A stretch of DNA of 64,000 nucleotides from Carnobacterium_A sp049673005 (GCF_049673005.1 NZ_JBATXB010000123.1:49020-113019); one strand, 5' to 3'. Positions 42,317-51,542 are shown, numbered from the stretch's first letter. Notes: generated from the letters alone by a model not told the origin. Program-made: numbers and translations.

Positions 42317-43267
42317 TTATTGAATGCTTTTTTTCAGTGATTCAAGATTGTTTTTCATTACTTGAATATAATCCGTTCCAACTTCTTGTTCTTTTTTTGT
42401 AACGCCTTCAATCGGGTCTAAAACAGCTAATTCTATATTAGCTTCTGCTGCTAGTGTTTCTGCTATTTTTGAAGAAGTATTATTTTCAAAATAAATATAA
42501 CGAACATCATTTTCTTTTGCATATTTTGATAATTCAGCCAGTTTCGACGGACTTGGTTCCGTTTCAGATGATAAGCCTGATATTGAAACTTGAGTTAGGT
42601 TATACTGCTTTGCTAAGTATGCAAAAGCGGCATGTTGTGTAACAAATGTTCTATTTTTAGCATTTTTAAAAGCTGTTTTAAATTCTTGATCTAATTGATC
42701 TAATTTTTCATTGTATTCTTTTGCATTCTTTTGATAGAATGATGCATTTTCTTGATCTACTTTCGCTAAACCAGTTTGAATATTTTTTACTTCTGCTTTT
42801 GCTAACATCGGATTCAACCATACATGCGGATCTACTGAATGTTGATGATCTTCTCCAACATCTTCATGATTTTCATCTTCAGAATCGATATTCTCTATAA
42901 ACTCTATCCCTTTACTAGCGTTAATAATTGTAACTTTTCTTGTATCAACTGCTTCAAGTGTACTGGGTACCCACGTTTCCATTTCTTCACTATTATAAAT
43001 AAAAATATCTGCATTTTCAATCGATGCAACCATTTTTGCACTAGGTTCAAAATCATGTGGCTCAGTTCCTGCCGGAATTAAAAGAGAAACATCAGCTTTA
43101 TCTTGTACAATATTTTTCGTGAAATCATACATAGGATAAAAAGTTGTTACTACTTTCAATTTCCCATTTTCTTCTACTTGAGAATCAGTGTTTCCGCAAG
43201 CACTTACTAACAATAGCAAACCCAATGATAGTACTGATATAATCAATTTTTTATTTTTCTTCATCAT
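42317..43267 (-). CDS. adcA: Zinc-binding lipoprotein of an ABC transporter (AdcA/ZnuA type)
   Basis: 316 residues. The lipobox LVSAC (Cys about 24) marks a lipoprotein. The cluster A-1 zinc ligands are in PHDFEPS (His about 72), the His/Asp-rich loop DHQHSVDPH (about 140-148), and TQHAAFAY (about 212). AdcA captures Zn2+ for the AdcBC permease. adcB and adcC are not in the window. Two ATG codons start the frame; either is possible. A Zur box upstream predicts induction by zinc shortage. Confidence 0.92.
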   Translation of the reverse strand: MMKKNKKLIISVLSLGLLLLVSACGNTDSQVEENGKLKVVTTFYPMYDFTKNIVQDKADVSLLIPAGTEPHDFEPSAKMVASIENADIFIYNSEEMETWVPSTLEAVDTRKVTIINASKGIEFIENIDSEDENHEDVGEDHQHSVDPHVWLNPMLAKAEVKNIQTGLAKVDQENASFYQKNAKEYNEKLDQLDQEFKTAFKNAKNRTFVTQHAAFAYLAKQYNLTQVSISGLSSETEPSPSKLAELSKYAKENDVRYIYFENNTSSKIAETLAAEANIELAVLDPIEGVTKKEQEVGTDYIQVMKNNLESLKKSIQ

Positions 43268-43313
43268 AATAAATTCAACTCCTATTTTTTTAAGACACTA
43301 TTCTAAGCACCCC

Positions 43314-43338
43314 TTAAATCGTAACTGTTACGTTTTAA
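43314..43338. promoter_or_regulatory. Zur box upstream of adcA
   Basis: A 25-base near-palindrome with arms TTAAATCGTAAC and GTTACGTTTTAA, close to the Gram-positive Zur consensus TAAATCGTAAT-N-ATTACGATTTA. It lies about 47 bases before the start codon. Confidence 0.75.
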
Positions 43339-43445
43339 AGAATACCTTATTTAAATATAAAATACAACCTATTTTCTTAAAAAATAAAGAAAATAGATTG
43401 CAGAACAACTTCATTGACAAACGGCTACTCTTTTTCTACCCTTAC

Positions 43446-43961
43446 TTACTTTGAATTTTCTAAAAGTAGCAACTTATTTTTCATGTCTATAGGCCCACGA
43501 TAACCTGATACTTTTCCACTCTTATGAATAACACGATGACAAGGAACGATAATGAGTAACGGATTTTTCCCTATCGCTGATCCGACTGCGCGAGAAGAAT
43601 TAGGTTGTCCTATCTTTTTTGCTAGTTCTCCATAAGTTAGCGTTTCTCCATAAGGAATTTGGTTTAATTCTGCCCATACTTTTTCTTGGAATTCCGTTCC
43701 TTTTATATCTGTTGAGAAATCAAAACTTGTTCTTTGACCATTAAAATATTCTTCTAGTTGCGCAGCGTATAGCGTTATTTCACTTTGATTTTCCTCATAT
43801 GAAGCTTTTATTTTGTTTTTTTCCATCCATTTTTCTATCTCTATCTTCCCTCCATTTAATGAGCCAACAAAACATAGCCCTTTTTCTGTTGCAGCTAAAT
43901 AAATAGACCACTTAGGATTAGGTATTTTAGCATAGTAAATTCGTTTAGTCATTTCGTTCAC
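43446..43961 (-). CDS. ogt: Methylated-DNA--protein-cysteine methyltransferase
   Basis: 171 residues. The active-site motif PCHRV (Cys about 139) and IPYGETLTYGELAKKIG, the helix-turn-helix, are diagnostic for Ogt/AGT. It removes alkyl groups from O6-guanine. The start is GTG, with AGGAGG 8 bases upstream; the ATG three codons later is too far from it. It stands alone. Confidence 0.95.
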   Translation of the reverse strand: MNEMTKRIYYAKIPNPKWSIYLAATEKGLCFVGSLNGGKIEIEKWMEKNKIKASYEENQSEITLYAAQLEEYFNGQRTSFDFSTDIKGTEFQEKVWAELNQIPYGETLTYGELAKKIGQPNSSRAVGSAIGKNPLLIIVPCHRVIHKSGKVSGYRGPIDMKNKLLLLENSK

Positions 43962-44051
43962 TATTAAAACCTCCTCTTTTTTATTTTAGCGCCTGATACT
44001 AACTGTGCAATTGGTTTCACTTTCTGATTGTTACCCTTTTAAAAAAATAAG

Positions 44052-44080
44052 TTGACAACCTTTAATGTTTTATTTAGAAT
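44052..44080 (+). promoter_or_regulatory. Promoter of birA-bioY
   Basis: TTGACA (44052-44057), 17-base spacer, TAGAAT (44075-44080). The transcript would start near 44087, giving a leader of only about 12 bases. Confidence 0.8.
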
Positions 44081-44098
44081 CAATCAAGAGGTGAGTAC

Positions 44099-45082
44099 AT
44101 GTCAACCAAAAATAAATTATTAGCAATCTTAGAACAACAGAAAGGGCAAACCATCTCTGGACAGGATTTAGCTAGATGTCTAGACGTTTCACGTACTTCA
44201 ATCTGGAAAGCAATTTCTACTCTTAGAAAAGAAGGTTACGATATTGAAGCAAAAACGAATAAAGGGTACAGTCTTTCTACAGAATCAGATTTACTATCCA
44301 GTGAAGCTATTCGACCACTTTTAATGCAAGAATTAAAAAGGCAACCCTTTTATTTATTTAAAGCAATTGAATCAACAAATCAAGAAGCAAAAAAAATTGC
44401 TATTGAACACTCCTCTGAAGCAGCCATCGTTCTTTCTGAGGAACAACTAAAAGGCAAAGGGCGTTTAGGCAGATTTTTTTATTCGCCTCCTAAAACAGGA
44501 ATCTATATGAGTTTAATCTTAAAACCAAATCTAACAACTACAGATGCGACTCTGATTACAACGGCTGCAGCTGTTGCGGTTTGTCTAGCTATCGAAAAAA
44601 TAACAGAAAAAAAACCTTCAATCAAATGGGTTAATGATATTTATTTAAACGACTACAAAATTGCTGGTATTCTGACCGAAGCAGTCACTAATTTTGAAAA
44701 CAGAACGATTGATACGATTATTTTAGGAATTGGCTTAAACTTTAAGACACCTGTTGCTGGTTTTCCACCAGAACTAGAATCTATTGCAGGGAGCTTATTA
44801 AATGAGGAAGATACTAAAATAATGCGTAATGAATTAATTGCAGAAATTATAAATCAATTCTATCAGATTTACCGAGAAATTGGAAAAAGAGACTTTCTTG
44901 ATGATTACAAAAAACGTTGCTTCGTTTTTGGCAAAACAATTCATTTTAAACAAGGCAAACAAGATTTTAAAGCTATACCTATTGATATTGATCAGCAAGG
45001 TGGGCTGATCGTAAAATTGGAGGATGGGCAACTTCAAACTTTATCTTATGGTGAAATTACCATTCAACGTCCATTTAATTAA
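44099..45082 (+). CDS. birA: Bifunctional biotin--protein ligase/repressor BirA
   Basis: 327 residues: an N-terminal winged helix (residues 1-60, SGQDLARCLDVSRTSIWKAISTLRKEGYDI), the catalytic domain with KGKGRLGRFF (biotinyl-AMP binding) and KWVNDIYLNDYKIAGIL, and a C-terminal SH3-like domain. It attaches biotin to carboxylases and, with its DNA-binding domain, may repress biotin genes. bioY follows after 17 bases. A BirA operator was not recognised with certainty. Confidence 0.94.
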   Translation: MSTKNKLLAILEQQKGQTISGQDLARCLDVSRTSIWKAISTLRKEGYDIEAKTNKGYSLSTESDLLSSEAIRPLLMQELKRQPFYLFKAIESTNQEAKKIAIEHSSEAAIVLSEEQLKGKGRLGRFFYSPPKTGIYMSLILKPNLTTTDATLITTAAAVAVCLAIEKITEKKPSIKWVNDIYLNDYKIAGILTEAVTNFENRTIDTIILGIGLNFKTPVAGFPPELESIAGSLLNEEDTKIMRNELIAEIINQFYQIYREIGKRDFLDDYKKRCFVFGKTIHFKQGKQDFKAIPIDIDQQGGLIVKLEDGQLQTLSYGEITIQRPFN

Positions 45083-45099
45083 AAAGGGGAATAACTATT

Positions 45100-45636
45100 A
45101 TGAAATTAAGTACTCGTGACATCACTTATTCTAGCATTATGGCTGCATTGACTTTTCTTAGTGGATTTCTTACTATTCCACTCGGACCTATCCCGCTAAC
45201 TTTACAAACTTTATTCGTATTACTAACTGGATTAATCTTGTCTAAAAGAAATGCTTTAATTTCTCAAGGAATTCATCTTCTTTTATCTATATTGATAGGT
45301 GGGTTTCAAGCAGTTCTAAGTCCTAGTTTTGGTTTTGTTTTTGGATTTGCTGCTGGAGCTTATGTTATCGCCTTTATCTTAGAGAAATATGGCTATACAC
45401 TTAAAGTTGCTTCGTTAGCTGTTATCGTTGGATCTATCATTATTTATTTAATTGGACTACCTTATATGACGATCATTCTAAATAGTTACTTGGGCGGAAA
45501 TTTTTCTGTTATCCAAATTTTGCAAATGGGATTATTTCTTTTTATTCCTGGAGATATTATCAAAGCCGTTATTGCTGTTATCGTTGGTTTACGTTTACAA
45601 GGAAAAGTGGCTCGATCTCAATCCCAAGCTCGTTAA
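45100..45636 (+). CDS. bioY: Biotin ECF transporter S component BioY
   Basis: 178 residues, about six helices. The start RDITYSSIMAALTFLSGFLTIPLGPIPLTLQTLFVLLTG, given here as parts, and the pattern GPIPLTLQ are typical of BioY. The S component needs the shared EcfA/EcfT energy module, encoded elsewhere, and should not use the dedicated fused-ATPase module of the operon at 47-50 kb. Cotranscribed with birA. Confidence 0.93.
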   Translation: MKLSTRDITYSSIMAALTFLSGFLTIPLGPIPLTLQTLFVLLTGLILSKRNALISQGIHLLLSILIGGFQAVLSPSFGFVFGFAAGAYVIAFILEKYGYTLKVASLAVIVGSIIIYLIGLPYMTIILNSYLGGNFSVIQILQMGLFLFIPGDIIKAVIAVIVGLRLQGKVARSQSQAR

Positions 45637-45680
45637 GTAGCCTACTTCTTATTTACTTTTACTATCTAAAGTCAAATCAA

Positions 45681-45737
45681 AAAAAACCTATTTACTCATT
45701 CAGTACTCTTTTGGTATTGAACGAATAGATAGGATTT
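45681..45737 (-). terminator. Terminator of the T-box-controlled operon
   Basis: Long imperfect stem (45687-45708 with 45712-45733) followed on the minus strand by eight T, 30 bases past the amidohydrolase stop. Confidence 0.75.
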
Positions 45738-45767
45738 TCGGCTAGTTTATCATTTATCTCTAAAATT

Positions 45768-46979
45768 TTATTCAAACATCCCTGAAACAAGCTCTCCCTT
45801 GAACATAACAACTCTTTCTGGACAAATTCTTGCAATTAACTCTGCAGAACTAGCTGCTTTTGCAAATAAGAAATTAGCCGGATCGCCTACTTTTGGCCAT
45901 TGCTGTTCACCTTTATTATTTAAAGGAGTTAAACCATCTGAAACTAAAGAGTAGGCTTGTGAAAGTGATCTTTCATCTTGCATCGAAAAGACTTCTGCGG
46001 CTCGGCTAGCTCTTTCAATTAAATCTCCTGAACCAAAAGGACTCCAATGATCATTAATATTATCATTGACCACTCGCACTTTCACACCATTTTTTTGAAG
46101 TAAAAATACAGGTAAAACAGTTGTATCAATTGGAATAGTCGTATTTATACCTATTTTAGCCTCTGCTAACCGTTTTGAAATCGTTTGGATAATATCTGCA
46201 TCTCCATCTGCCAAAGCAAGTGCATGGCTAATTTGTACTTTCCCTTCTAATTGATACTTTTTTGTATAATCAATAATTCGATTAATTTCAAATAATCCCA
46301 GCGTACCACGATCATGTAAATGGTAATCTATTTCTCGCTGATAATGACTTGCTAGTGTAAACGTCGTGTGTAATGATTTTTCTATATCGGTATCAATCGT
46401 TGCAGGATCTAATCCGCCTAATATGAGACTATCATCACTCGCTAAAGCGTCAGTTAACAAACCTTTTTTTTCTGTTGTTAGTGTACCATGTTGGGGGAAT
46501 GCAACAATTTCATAATCTAAGCGATGTTTATTTTTTTCCAGAACATTTTTAACACATACCAAATTATCCAATTCTATAACTGAATCCACGTTTGTTTGAA
46601 CTCTTAAAAAAGTAGCTCCTCTGCCACAAATTAAATCAATTAAAGCCTGTGCTTTTTTTGGTGTTTCAGGAAGAAAATCTCTTAAAAACTCTTTCTCTTC
46701 TTGGATTCTCTCCGCTACTCCTGATGCAGGAATAGCAGCTTGCCATTCGCCGCCAAAATGGCCTTTATCTAAATGAATATGATTGTCTTGTAGTGAAGGC
46801 AACGCTATATATCCTTTTGCATCAATTACACTGCTATCTGTTTTTATTTTTTCTGAGGAAATTGTCTTAATTTTTCCGTTTTCTACTTCTATAGCAAACT
46901 CAGCCGTTACTGTTATAAATTTATTCGGTTTAACTTCTTCATAACCCGTCTCTAAATAAATATTTTTAATCCAAACCAT
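45768..46979 (-). CDS. Amidohydrolase related to cytosine deaminase
   Basis: About 403 residues. Metal ligands are in DNHIHLDKGH (about residue 68), HLHDRG and SHALALA, and the catalytic Asp segment is VNDNINDHWSPFGSGD, close to CodA-type cytosine deaminases. The SD AGGAG is 9 bases before ATG 46979; the frame reaches 46988. It is the last gene of the T-box operon, 102 bases after the transporter gene, so its substrate may be the imported compound or a product of it. The exact reaction is not known. Confidence 0.8.
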   Translation of the reverse strand: MVWIKNIYLETGYEEVKPNKFITVTAEFAIEVENGKIKTISSEKIKTDSSVIDAKGYIALPSLQDNHIHLDKGHFGGEWQAAIPASGVAERIQEEKEFLRDFLPETPKKAQALIDLICGRGATFLRVQTNVDSVIELDNLVCVKNVLEKNKHRLDYEIVAFPQHGTLTTEKKGLLTDALASDDSLILGGLDPATIDTDIEKSLHTTFTLASHYQREIDYHLHDRGTLGLFEINRIIDYTKKYQLEGKVQISHALALADGDADIIQTISKRLAEAKIGINTTIPIDTTVLPVFLLQKNGVKVRVVNDNINDHWSPFGSGDLIERASRAAEVFSMQDERSLSQAYSLVSDGLTPLNNKGEQQWPKVGDPANFLFAKAASSAELIARICPERVVMFKGELVSGMFE

Positions 46980-47090
46980 ATTTATCATCTCCTTTTTATT
47001 ATTCTATTCCCATGCCTCATAAAATAGAATCGTGTCTAACTTTCCAAATTAAATTAGAACTTAATTTCTTTTTAAAGATTATCGATTTTT

Positions 47091-47921
47091 TCATTGGAAA
47101 GGATTATAAAAGCGACTACCATTTTGAAAAGTTATCCATAAACTACCAACAAAAATAAGTATACCTATAAAAATAGTAATAAAATCTCTCTTTGTTGCTT
47201 TCTTTTCGTTGTACCAACTACGTTTTTTGTATTTACCAAAACCCCTTAATTCCATCGCATTACTAATTACTTCAATACGATCCAAACTAGATAAAATTAA
47301 AGGAATGATAATAGCAGAAATATTTTTAATACGTTTTGCCATTTTTTCATTTCGAGAAATATCAATGCCCCTTGCTTGTTGTGTTTGTGAGATATTTCGA
47401 TAATCACGTTGAATATCTGGAATGTAACGTAATGCAAGAGAAACCGAATAAGCAATCTTATAATTGACACCTATTTTATTAAGTGAAGCAGCAAACTCAC
47501 TAGGATGAGTCGTAACAATAAAAAGCAAAGCTACCGGAATCACAACAAAATATTTTAACGTTACATTTAATTGATAAAAAAGTTGTTCTAAAGTAAGATT
47601 ATATCTTCCAAAAATATGGATAAGTTCATGACTTGTTCCGTATATTTTAACGCCTTCTTGAGGCGAGAATAAGTAAATAGCTATATTGTTTAATAGTAAA
47701 AAAAATAAAATGAAAACTAATACAAAACCGATTTCACGGAGTTTAATTTTAGAAACAACAAATACAAATAAACTGATGATGAATAGACCAGCTAATACAC
47801 GAGTATCGTATGTCAACATTGCAGCTGTTGAGAACAATAAAAAGACCATTAACTTAGTCGCGCCTGATAAGGAATGAATAGAAGAATGACGTTCAATATA
47901 AGCTAATAGTTCTATTGCCAT
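47091..47921 (-). CDS. ECF transporter transmembrane (T) component
   Basis: 276 residues with about six helices and the two coupling motifs of EcfT: QQARGIDISR (about residue 180) and MELRGFGKYKK (about 220), whose Ala-Arg-Gly type sequences dock on the ATPase. It overlaps the ATPase gene by 10 bases. It belongs to a dedicated system, with its own fused ATPase and S component. Confidence 0.92.
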   Translation of the reverse strand: MAIELLAYIERHSSIHSLSGATKLMVFLLFSTAAMLTYDTRVLAGLFIISLFVFVVSKIKLREIGFVLVFILFFLLLNNIAIYLFSPQEGVKIYGTSHELIHIFGRYNLTLEQLFYQLNVTLKYFVVIPVALLFIVTTHPSEFAASLNKIGVNYKIAYSVSLALRYIPDIQRDYRNISQTQQARGIDISRNEKMAKRIKNISAIIIPLILSSLDRIEVISNAMELRGFGKYKKRSWYNEKKATKRDFITIFIGILIFVGSLWITFQNGSRFYNPFQ

Positions 47922-49627
47922 ATTTTCCGTACCCCCTTATCATAGTTAATAAATGTAGAAACAAATTTTTCTTGGTCTGTAATCCCTATTTTTCTAACTA
48001 GTGTATATAAGGATGTCTTAGTTAAATTTGTTTGAGTAATTAATGACTGGTTCGATAGTACCTCAACTGCTGAAGAATCAGCTAACAGTTGACCATCGCC
48101 AATGACAAGAGTTCTTGTTGTGTATTCTAACATTAGATGCATATCATGAGTAATCATTAGAATCGTTACCCCTTGTTGATTCAGTTCTGTTAAAAAATTC
48201 ATAATTTCTGTATAGTGACGAAAATCTTGTCCAGCAGTCGGTTCGTCTAATATCAGTATTTCAGGCTCTAAGACTAGAATAGCTGCAATGGTTACTCTTT
48301 TTTTTTGACCAAAACTTAAAGCCGAAATAGGCCAATTTCGAAAAGAATATAATCCACAAATCTTTAACGTTTTTAGAACACGTTCCTTTATTTGATCTTT
48401 TGGTACATTACGTAACGTTAGTCCGAAAGCAACTTCATCAAAAATTAAATGCTTAGAAATCATTTGATTGGGATTTTGCATAACTAATCCAATAACCTCA
48501 GCACGCTTCGTAATCGTATCTTTACTAATATCATTGCCTTTATAAATAATACTACCTGTTTGTTGACGTTCAAAACCACAGATTAGTTTTGATAGCGTTG
48601 ATTTTCCTGCTCCATTTTTACCAACTATACTAACCATTTCACCTTTTTGAATTGAAAACGTTACTCCTGTTAATGTATTTCTTGCATTTGGATAATGATA
48701 AGAAAGATTTTCTACTCGTAGTACTGTATTCTTTTTCCGATTATTACTCATTGGATCAGATTCTTGATACCACTTTTTCAACAGTTCTTTATTTTGATCT
48801 GTAAGCTGCAGACAATCGATATGCTCTGGGTGCATTTCTGGTGTAACTTTTACACCAGCATATTTTAAAGCTTTTAAGTAAAGGGGTTCCCTAAGATAGC
48901 TAGTTTCTAACACATTTGTTGTTAATAACTTTTCTGGAGCAGCATCAGCAACAATTCGACCTTCACTCATTACAATAATACGATCAACATTTCGATATAA
49001 GACATCTTCTAAACGATGCTCGATGATGACAATCGTTTTATTTGTTTTTTTTTGCAGCTTATCAATCCAGTCAATCGCATGTTTACCAGTTGAGGGATCT
49101 AAATTTGCCAAAGGTTCATCAAAGAGTAAGATATCAACGTCATCAACAAGTACACCCGCCATTGAGACTCGTTGCTTTTGTCCACCAGATAGTTCATGTA
49201 TAGATGCATTTAAATAATCATTCATGTTTACTAATTCAGCAACTTGAGTGACTTTTTCGTGCATTTTATTTTGCTCAACTCTATCATTTTCTAAAGCAAA
49301 AGCAATATCTTCTCCAACCGTAAGGCCAATAAATTGGCCATCCAAGTCTTGCAGTACGGTTCCTACCATTTTTGATAGCTGAAAAATATCTAATGTTTTC
49401 GTTTCTTTTCTATTAATTTGGCAAGAGCCTTTACTTTCTCCTCGGTACGCAAAAGGAACTAATCCATTGATGCAATGAGCAAGTGTACTCTTACCTGAAC
49501 CAGACGGACCAACAATCACTACTTTTTCACCTTCGTAAATCGTTAAATTGATGTCTTTTAAAGTCGGTTCCGTTTGACTGCGGTATTTAAACGTGTATGA
49601 TTTGAAATCAATAGCCACTCGGTTCAT
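47912..49627 (-). CDS. ECF transporter ATPase, two ABC domains in one chain
   Basis: About 571 residues, the fused counterpart of EcfA1 and EcfA2. Walker A motifs are GPSGSGKST (about residue 43) and GKNGAGKST (about 325), with LSGGQK and LSFGQK signatures and Walker B LLFDEP and LILDEP. Fused ATPases of this size occur in YkoD-like and MtsU-like dedicated ECF systems. The start ATG 49627 has AGGAG 8 bases upstream; the frame reaches 49648. Confidence 0.93.
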   Translation of the reverse strand: MNRVAIDFKSYTFKYRSQTEPTLKDINLTIYEGEKVVIVGPSGSGKSTLAHCINGLVPFAYRGESKGSCQINRKETKTLDIFQLSKMVGTVLQDLDGQFIGLTVGEDIAFALENDRVEQNKMHEKVTQVAELVNMNDYLNASIHELSGGQKQRVSMAGVLVDDVDILLFDEPLANLDPSTGKHAIDWIDKLQKKTNKTIVIIEHRLEDVLYRNVDRIIVMSEGRIVADAAPEKLLTTNVLETSYLREPLYLKALKYAGVKVTPEMHPEHIDCLQLTDQNKELLKKWYQESDPMSNNRKKNTVLRVENLSYHYPNARNTLTGVTFSIQKGEMVSIVGKNGAGKSTLSKLICGFERQQTGSIIYKGNDISKDTITKRAEVIGLVMQNPNQMISKHLIFDEVAFGLTLRNVPKDQIKERVLKTLKICGLYSFRNWPISALSFGQKKRVTIAAILVLEPEILILDEPTAGQDFRHYTEIMNFLTELNQQGVTILMITHDMHLMLEYTTRTLVIGDGQLLADSSAVEVLSNQSLITQTNLTKTSLYTLVRKIGITDQEKFVSTFINYDKGVRKIWQ

Positions 49628-49659
49628 AATTCGGCTCCTTTTCACCATTTAAAGAATCA

Positions 49660-50214
49660 TTATTCCTTCGTTAAACTATTACTTTTATTCCTTGTTTTTA
49701 CATACGCTGTTAATAAAATCGTTCCGATAACCCCAACCGTTATAATATTTGAGATTCCAGCTACAATGCCTTGAGTAAAGACTTTATTCGCTGGTTCTGC
49801 ATAAATTAGAATATCTAAAGTAGGTGCTAATATAAACCAACCTATCACTTGCGCGATAACTTGACTAATATTAAAACGGATTTTATCTTTCTTATTAAAC
49901 TCTCCATCTTCCAATTGGATGTTTTTTGTTAAAAGTCCAATCGTAAGACCTACAAATAAAGAAACGATAACCCAACTCCACCATATTGAACCATAAGAAA
50001 TGGCATCCGTTAAAGTATGACCAATTAAGCCAATCAAACCTCCAGCAATTGGTCCAAAAACTACTGCCATCAAGGCTAAAAATGCATAAGCTGTTTGAAT
50101 ACTCGTATTAGGAATCGGTGTAGGAATTGCAGCAAACCTTGACAAAATAACAAAAACGGCCGACCCAATTCCTATAGCAACGATTGTTTTAATGGATAGT
50201 TCTTTCTTTTTCAT
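49660..50214 (-). CDS. ECF transporter S component, UPF0397 family
   Basis: 184 residues, about five to six helices. The motif IPTPIPNTSIQTAYAFLALMAVVFGP, given here only in part as IPTPIPNT and GHTLTDAI, is that of the UPF0397 family (YdcD type). Such proteins are the substrate-binding part of an ECF system and are often called riboflavin- or HMP-related in databases, though the ligand is unproved. The neighbours suggest a methionine- or SAM-related compound, or a tryptophan-related one if the T-box reads Trp. Confidence 0.85.
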   Translation of the reverse strand: MKKKELSIKTIVAIGIGSAVFVILSRFAAIPTPIPNTSIQTAYAFLALMAVVFGPIAGGLIGLIGHTLTDAISYGSIWWSWVIVSLFVGLTIGLLTKNIQLEDGEFNKKDKIRFNISQVIAQVIGWFILAPTLDILIYAEPANKVFTQGIVAGISNIITVGVIGTILLTAYVKTRNKSNSLTKE

Positions 50215-50247
50215 TTTTATCTCTCCTACTCTTTTATTAGTTTATCA

Positions 50248-51090
50248 TTAATTAGTCGTTTTTTTTACCGTTATTTGCCAATTGCCGCTGCTTTTAATCT
50301 GATGGATGTGAGCAAATGATCCTTGATTGATTGCCACTCCTAATTTATCTAAAGAATTAATGAATAAAATAGGTTCGCCAACCTGACTATTCGCAAACGA
50401 TTGTCCAATTTGGATTATATTTTGATAAACATAATTATCATCATTTGAAATGATAATCTCTAGTTGATCGCCATAAGATATTCCATGAGAAAAAAGTAAT
50501 TCACGCGGAATATTCGTCCAAAGATTACCAAAGCGACTATCTAAAATATCAACGCTTCCAACAATTAAGTCCTTTTTTTCTTTTGCTTTTTGATGTGGCA
50601 ATGTAACAACTTGATTTACATCAAAAATTGGTCCAACTTCTTCAAACGAAATTATTCCCGCAGCTAATCGAGCAGCTGTATAAACATAAACATCTCTTCC
50701 ATGAAAAGTATACGATTCGCCAGAATTAGGTAGACGATTTACTATTTCGTCAATTTGACGAATAGAAACAATTCCAACACTCTCATGTAGATGTGTTAGT
50801 GTTCCATTATCTGGAGTTACAATATAATGATTATTTGATGTTTTAGCAACAACACTTAAACGTTGTGTTCCTACCCCCGGATCAACAACAGAAACAAACA
50901 CTGTATTTTCAGGCCAATATTGGACTGTCTGATACAATCGATAAGAGGCCTCCCAAATATTGAATTGTGGTATCTCATGTGTTAAATCATAAACTCCTAG
51001 GGATGGTTCTACACCAAACGCAACCCCGTACATCGCACTAACTGCTCCATCGTTTAACCCAAAATCTGTTTGAAGCACAATTTTTTTCAT
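50248..51090 (-). CDS. SAM hydroxide adenosyltransferase family protein (DUF62, SAM hydrolase)
   Basis: About 280 residues. The N-terminal LQTDFGLNDGAVSAM, the motifs VVDPGVG and PDNGTLT, and FHGRDVY are diagnostic for the DUF62 family. Characterised members split S-adenosylmethionine with water into adenosine and L-methionine. It is the first gene behind the T-box and is followed by a complete ECF transporter. Two ATG codons are present; the second (51090) has better SD spacing. A link to methionine salvage is inferred. Confidence 0.9.
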   Translation of the reverse strand: MKKIVLQTDFGLNDGAVSAMYGVAFGVEPSLGVYDLTHEIPQFNIWEASYRLYQTVQYWPENTVFVSVVDPGVGTQRLSVVAKTSNNHYIVTPDNGTLTHLHESVGIVSIRQIDEIVNRLPNSGESYTFHGRDVYVYTAARLAAGIISFEEVGPIFDVNQVVTLPHQKAKEKKDLIVGSVDILDSRFGNLWTNIPRELLFSHGISYGDQLEIIISNDDNYVYQNIIQIGQSFANSQVGEPILFINSLDKLGVAINQGSFAHIHQIKSSGNWQITVKKTTN

Positions 51091-51156
51091 CATTTCCCCT
51101 GCATCCTCTCTAATTAAAAAATGAAATAACCTTTTCTTCCTTAAAAATATAGTCTA

Positions 51157-51475
51157 CAAAAAAACCACGTCCTTATCGAAATAATCGATAAGGACGTGGT
51201 TTAAGACGTGGTGCCACCTTATTTTTCAAGTTGCTCACACATACTTGACTCAGAGAGTGAAACAGCTAATCTCACTCTAGCTAAGGATAACGATTGCTAC
51301 ACCGTTACTAGCTATAATCCAACTATATATAGGATTATTCACTAATAAAACTCAAAGACCATTCTTCAATACCTAATTATACTTCTTCTCAGCTACCGAA
51401 GCTTTCTGTAAAAATTAATTGTACCTACTGTTTCTTATCACTGTTTTTTAACTTTATTCACATTTAATTTTAATT
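51157..51475 (-). ncRNA. T-box riboswitch leader
   Basis: The minus strand shows Stem I features (AGTGAT...AAGAAACAGTA, GAAAGCTTCGGTAGCTGAGAAG), a stem III-like hairpin, and the T-box AAGGTGGCACCACG (51204-51222). Antiterminator: ATAAGG pairs with CCTTAT, with TGGCACC as the 7-base bulge and an ACGT/ACGT helix. The terminator is a 16-bp stem (51164-51179 with 51185-51200) plus seven T. The specifier is read as ATG, or TGG one base later. It controls the operon 45768-51090. Confidence 0.93.
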
Positions 51476-51476
51476 T

Positions 51477-51505
51477 ATTATAGCTTAATTTTTTTTAGAT
51501 AGCAA
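51477..51505 (-). promoter_or_regulatory. Promoter of the T-box operon
   Basis: TTGCTA (51505-51500), 17-base spacer, TATAAT (51482-51477) on the minus strand. Confidence 0.75.
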
Positions 51506-51542
51506 TCTTTTTAACTAAATTTAGAAATACAATACTAAAAAC

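Noticed and set aside
44030..44098. BirA operator at the birA promoter
   Set aside because: A TTGACAACC string resembles one half-site, but the second half is not found at a suitable distance.
45637..45767. Antisense relation between bioY and the amidohydrolase as one regulatory unit
   Set aside because: They are separated by a terminator and belong to different promoters; nothing links them.
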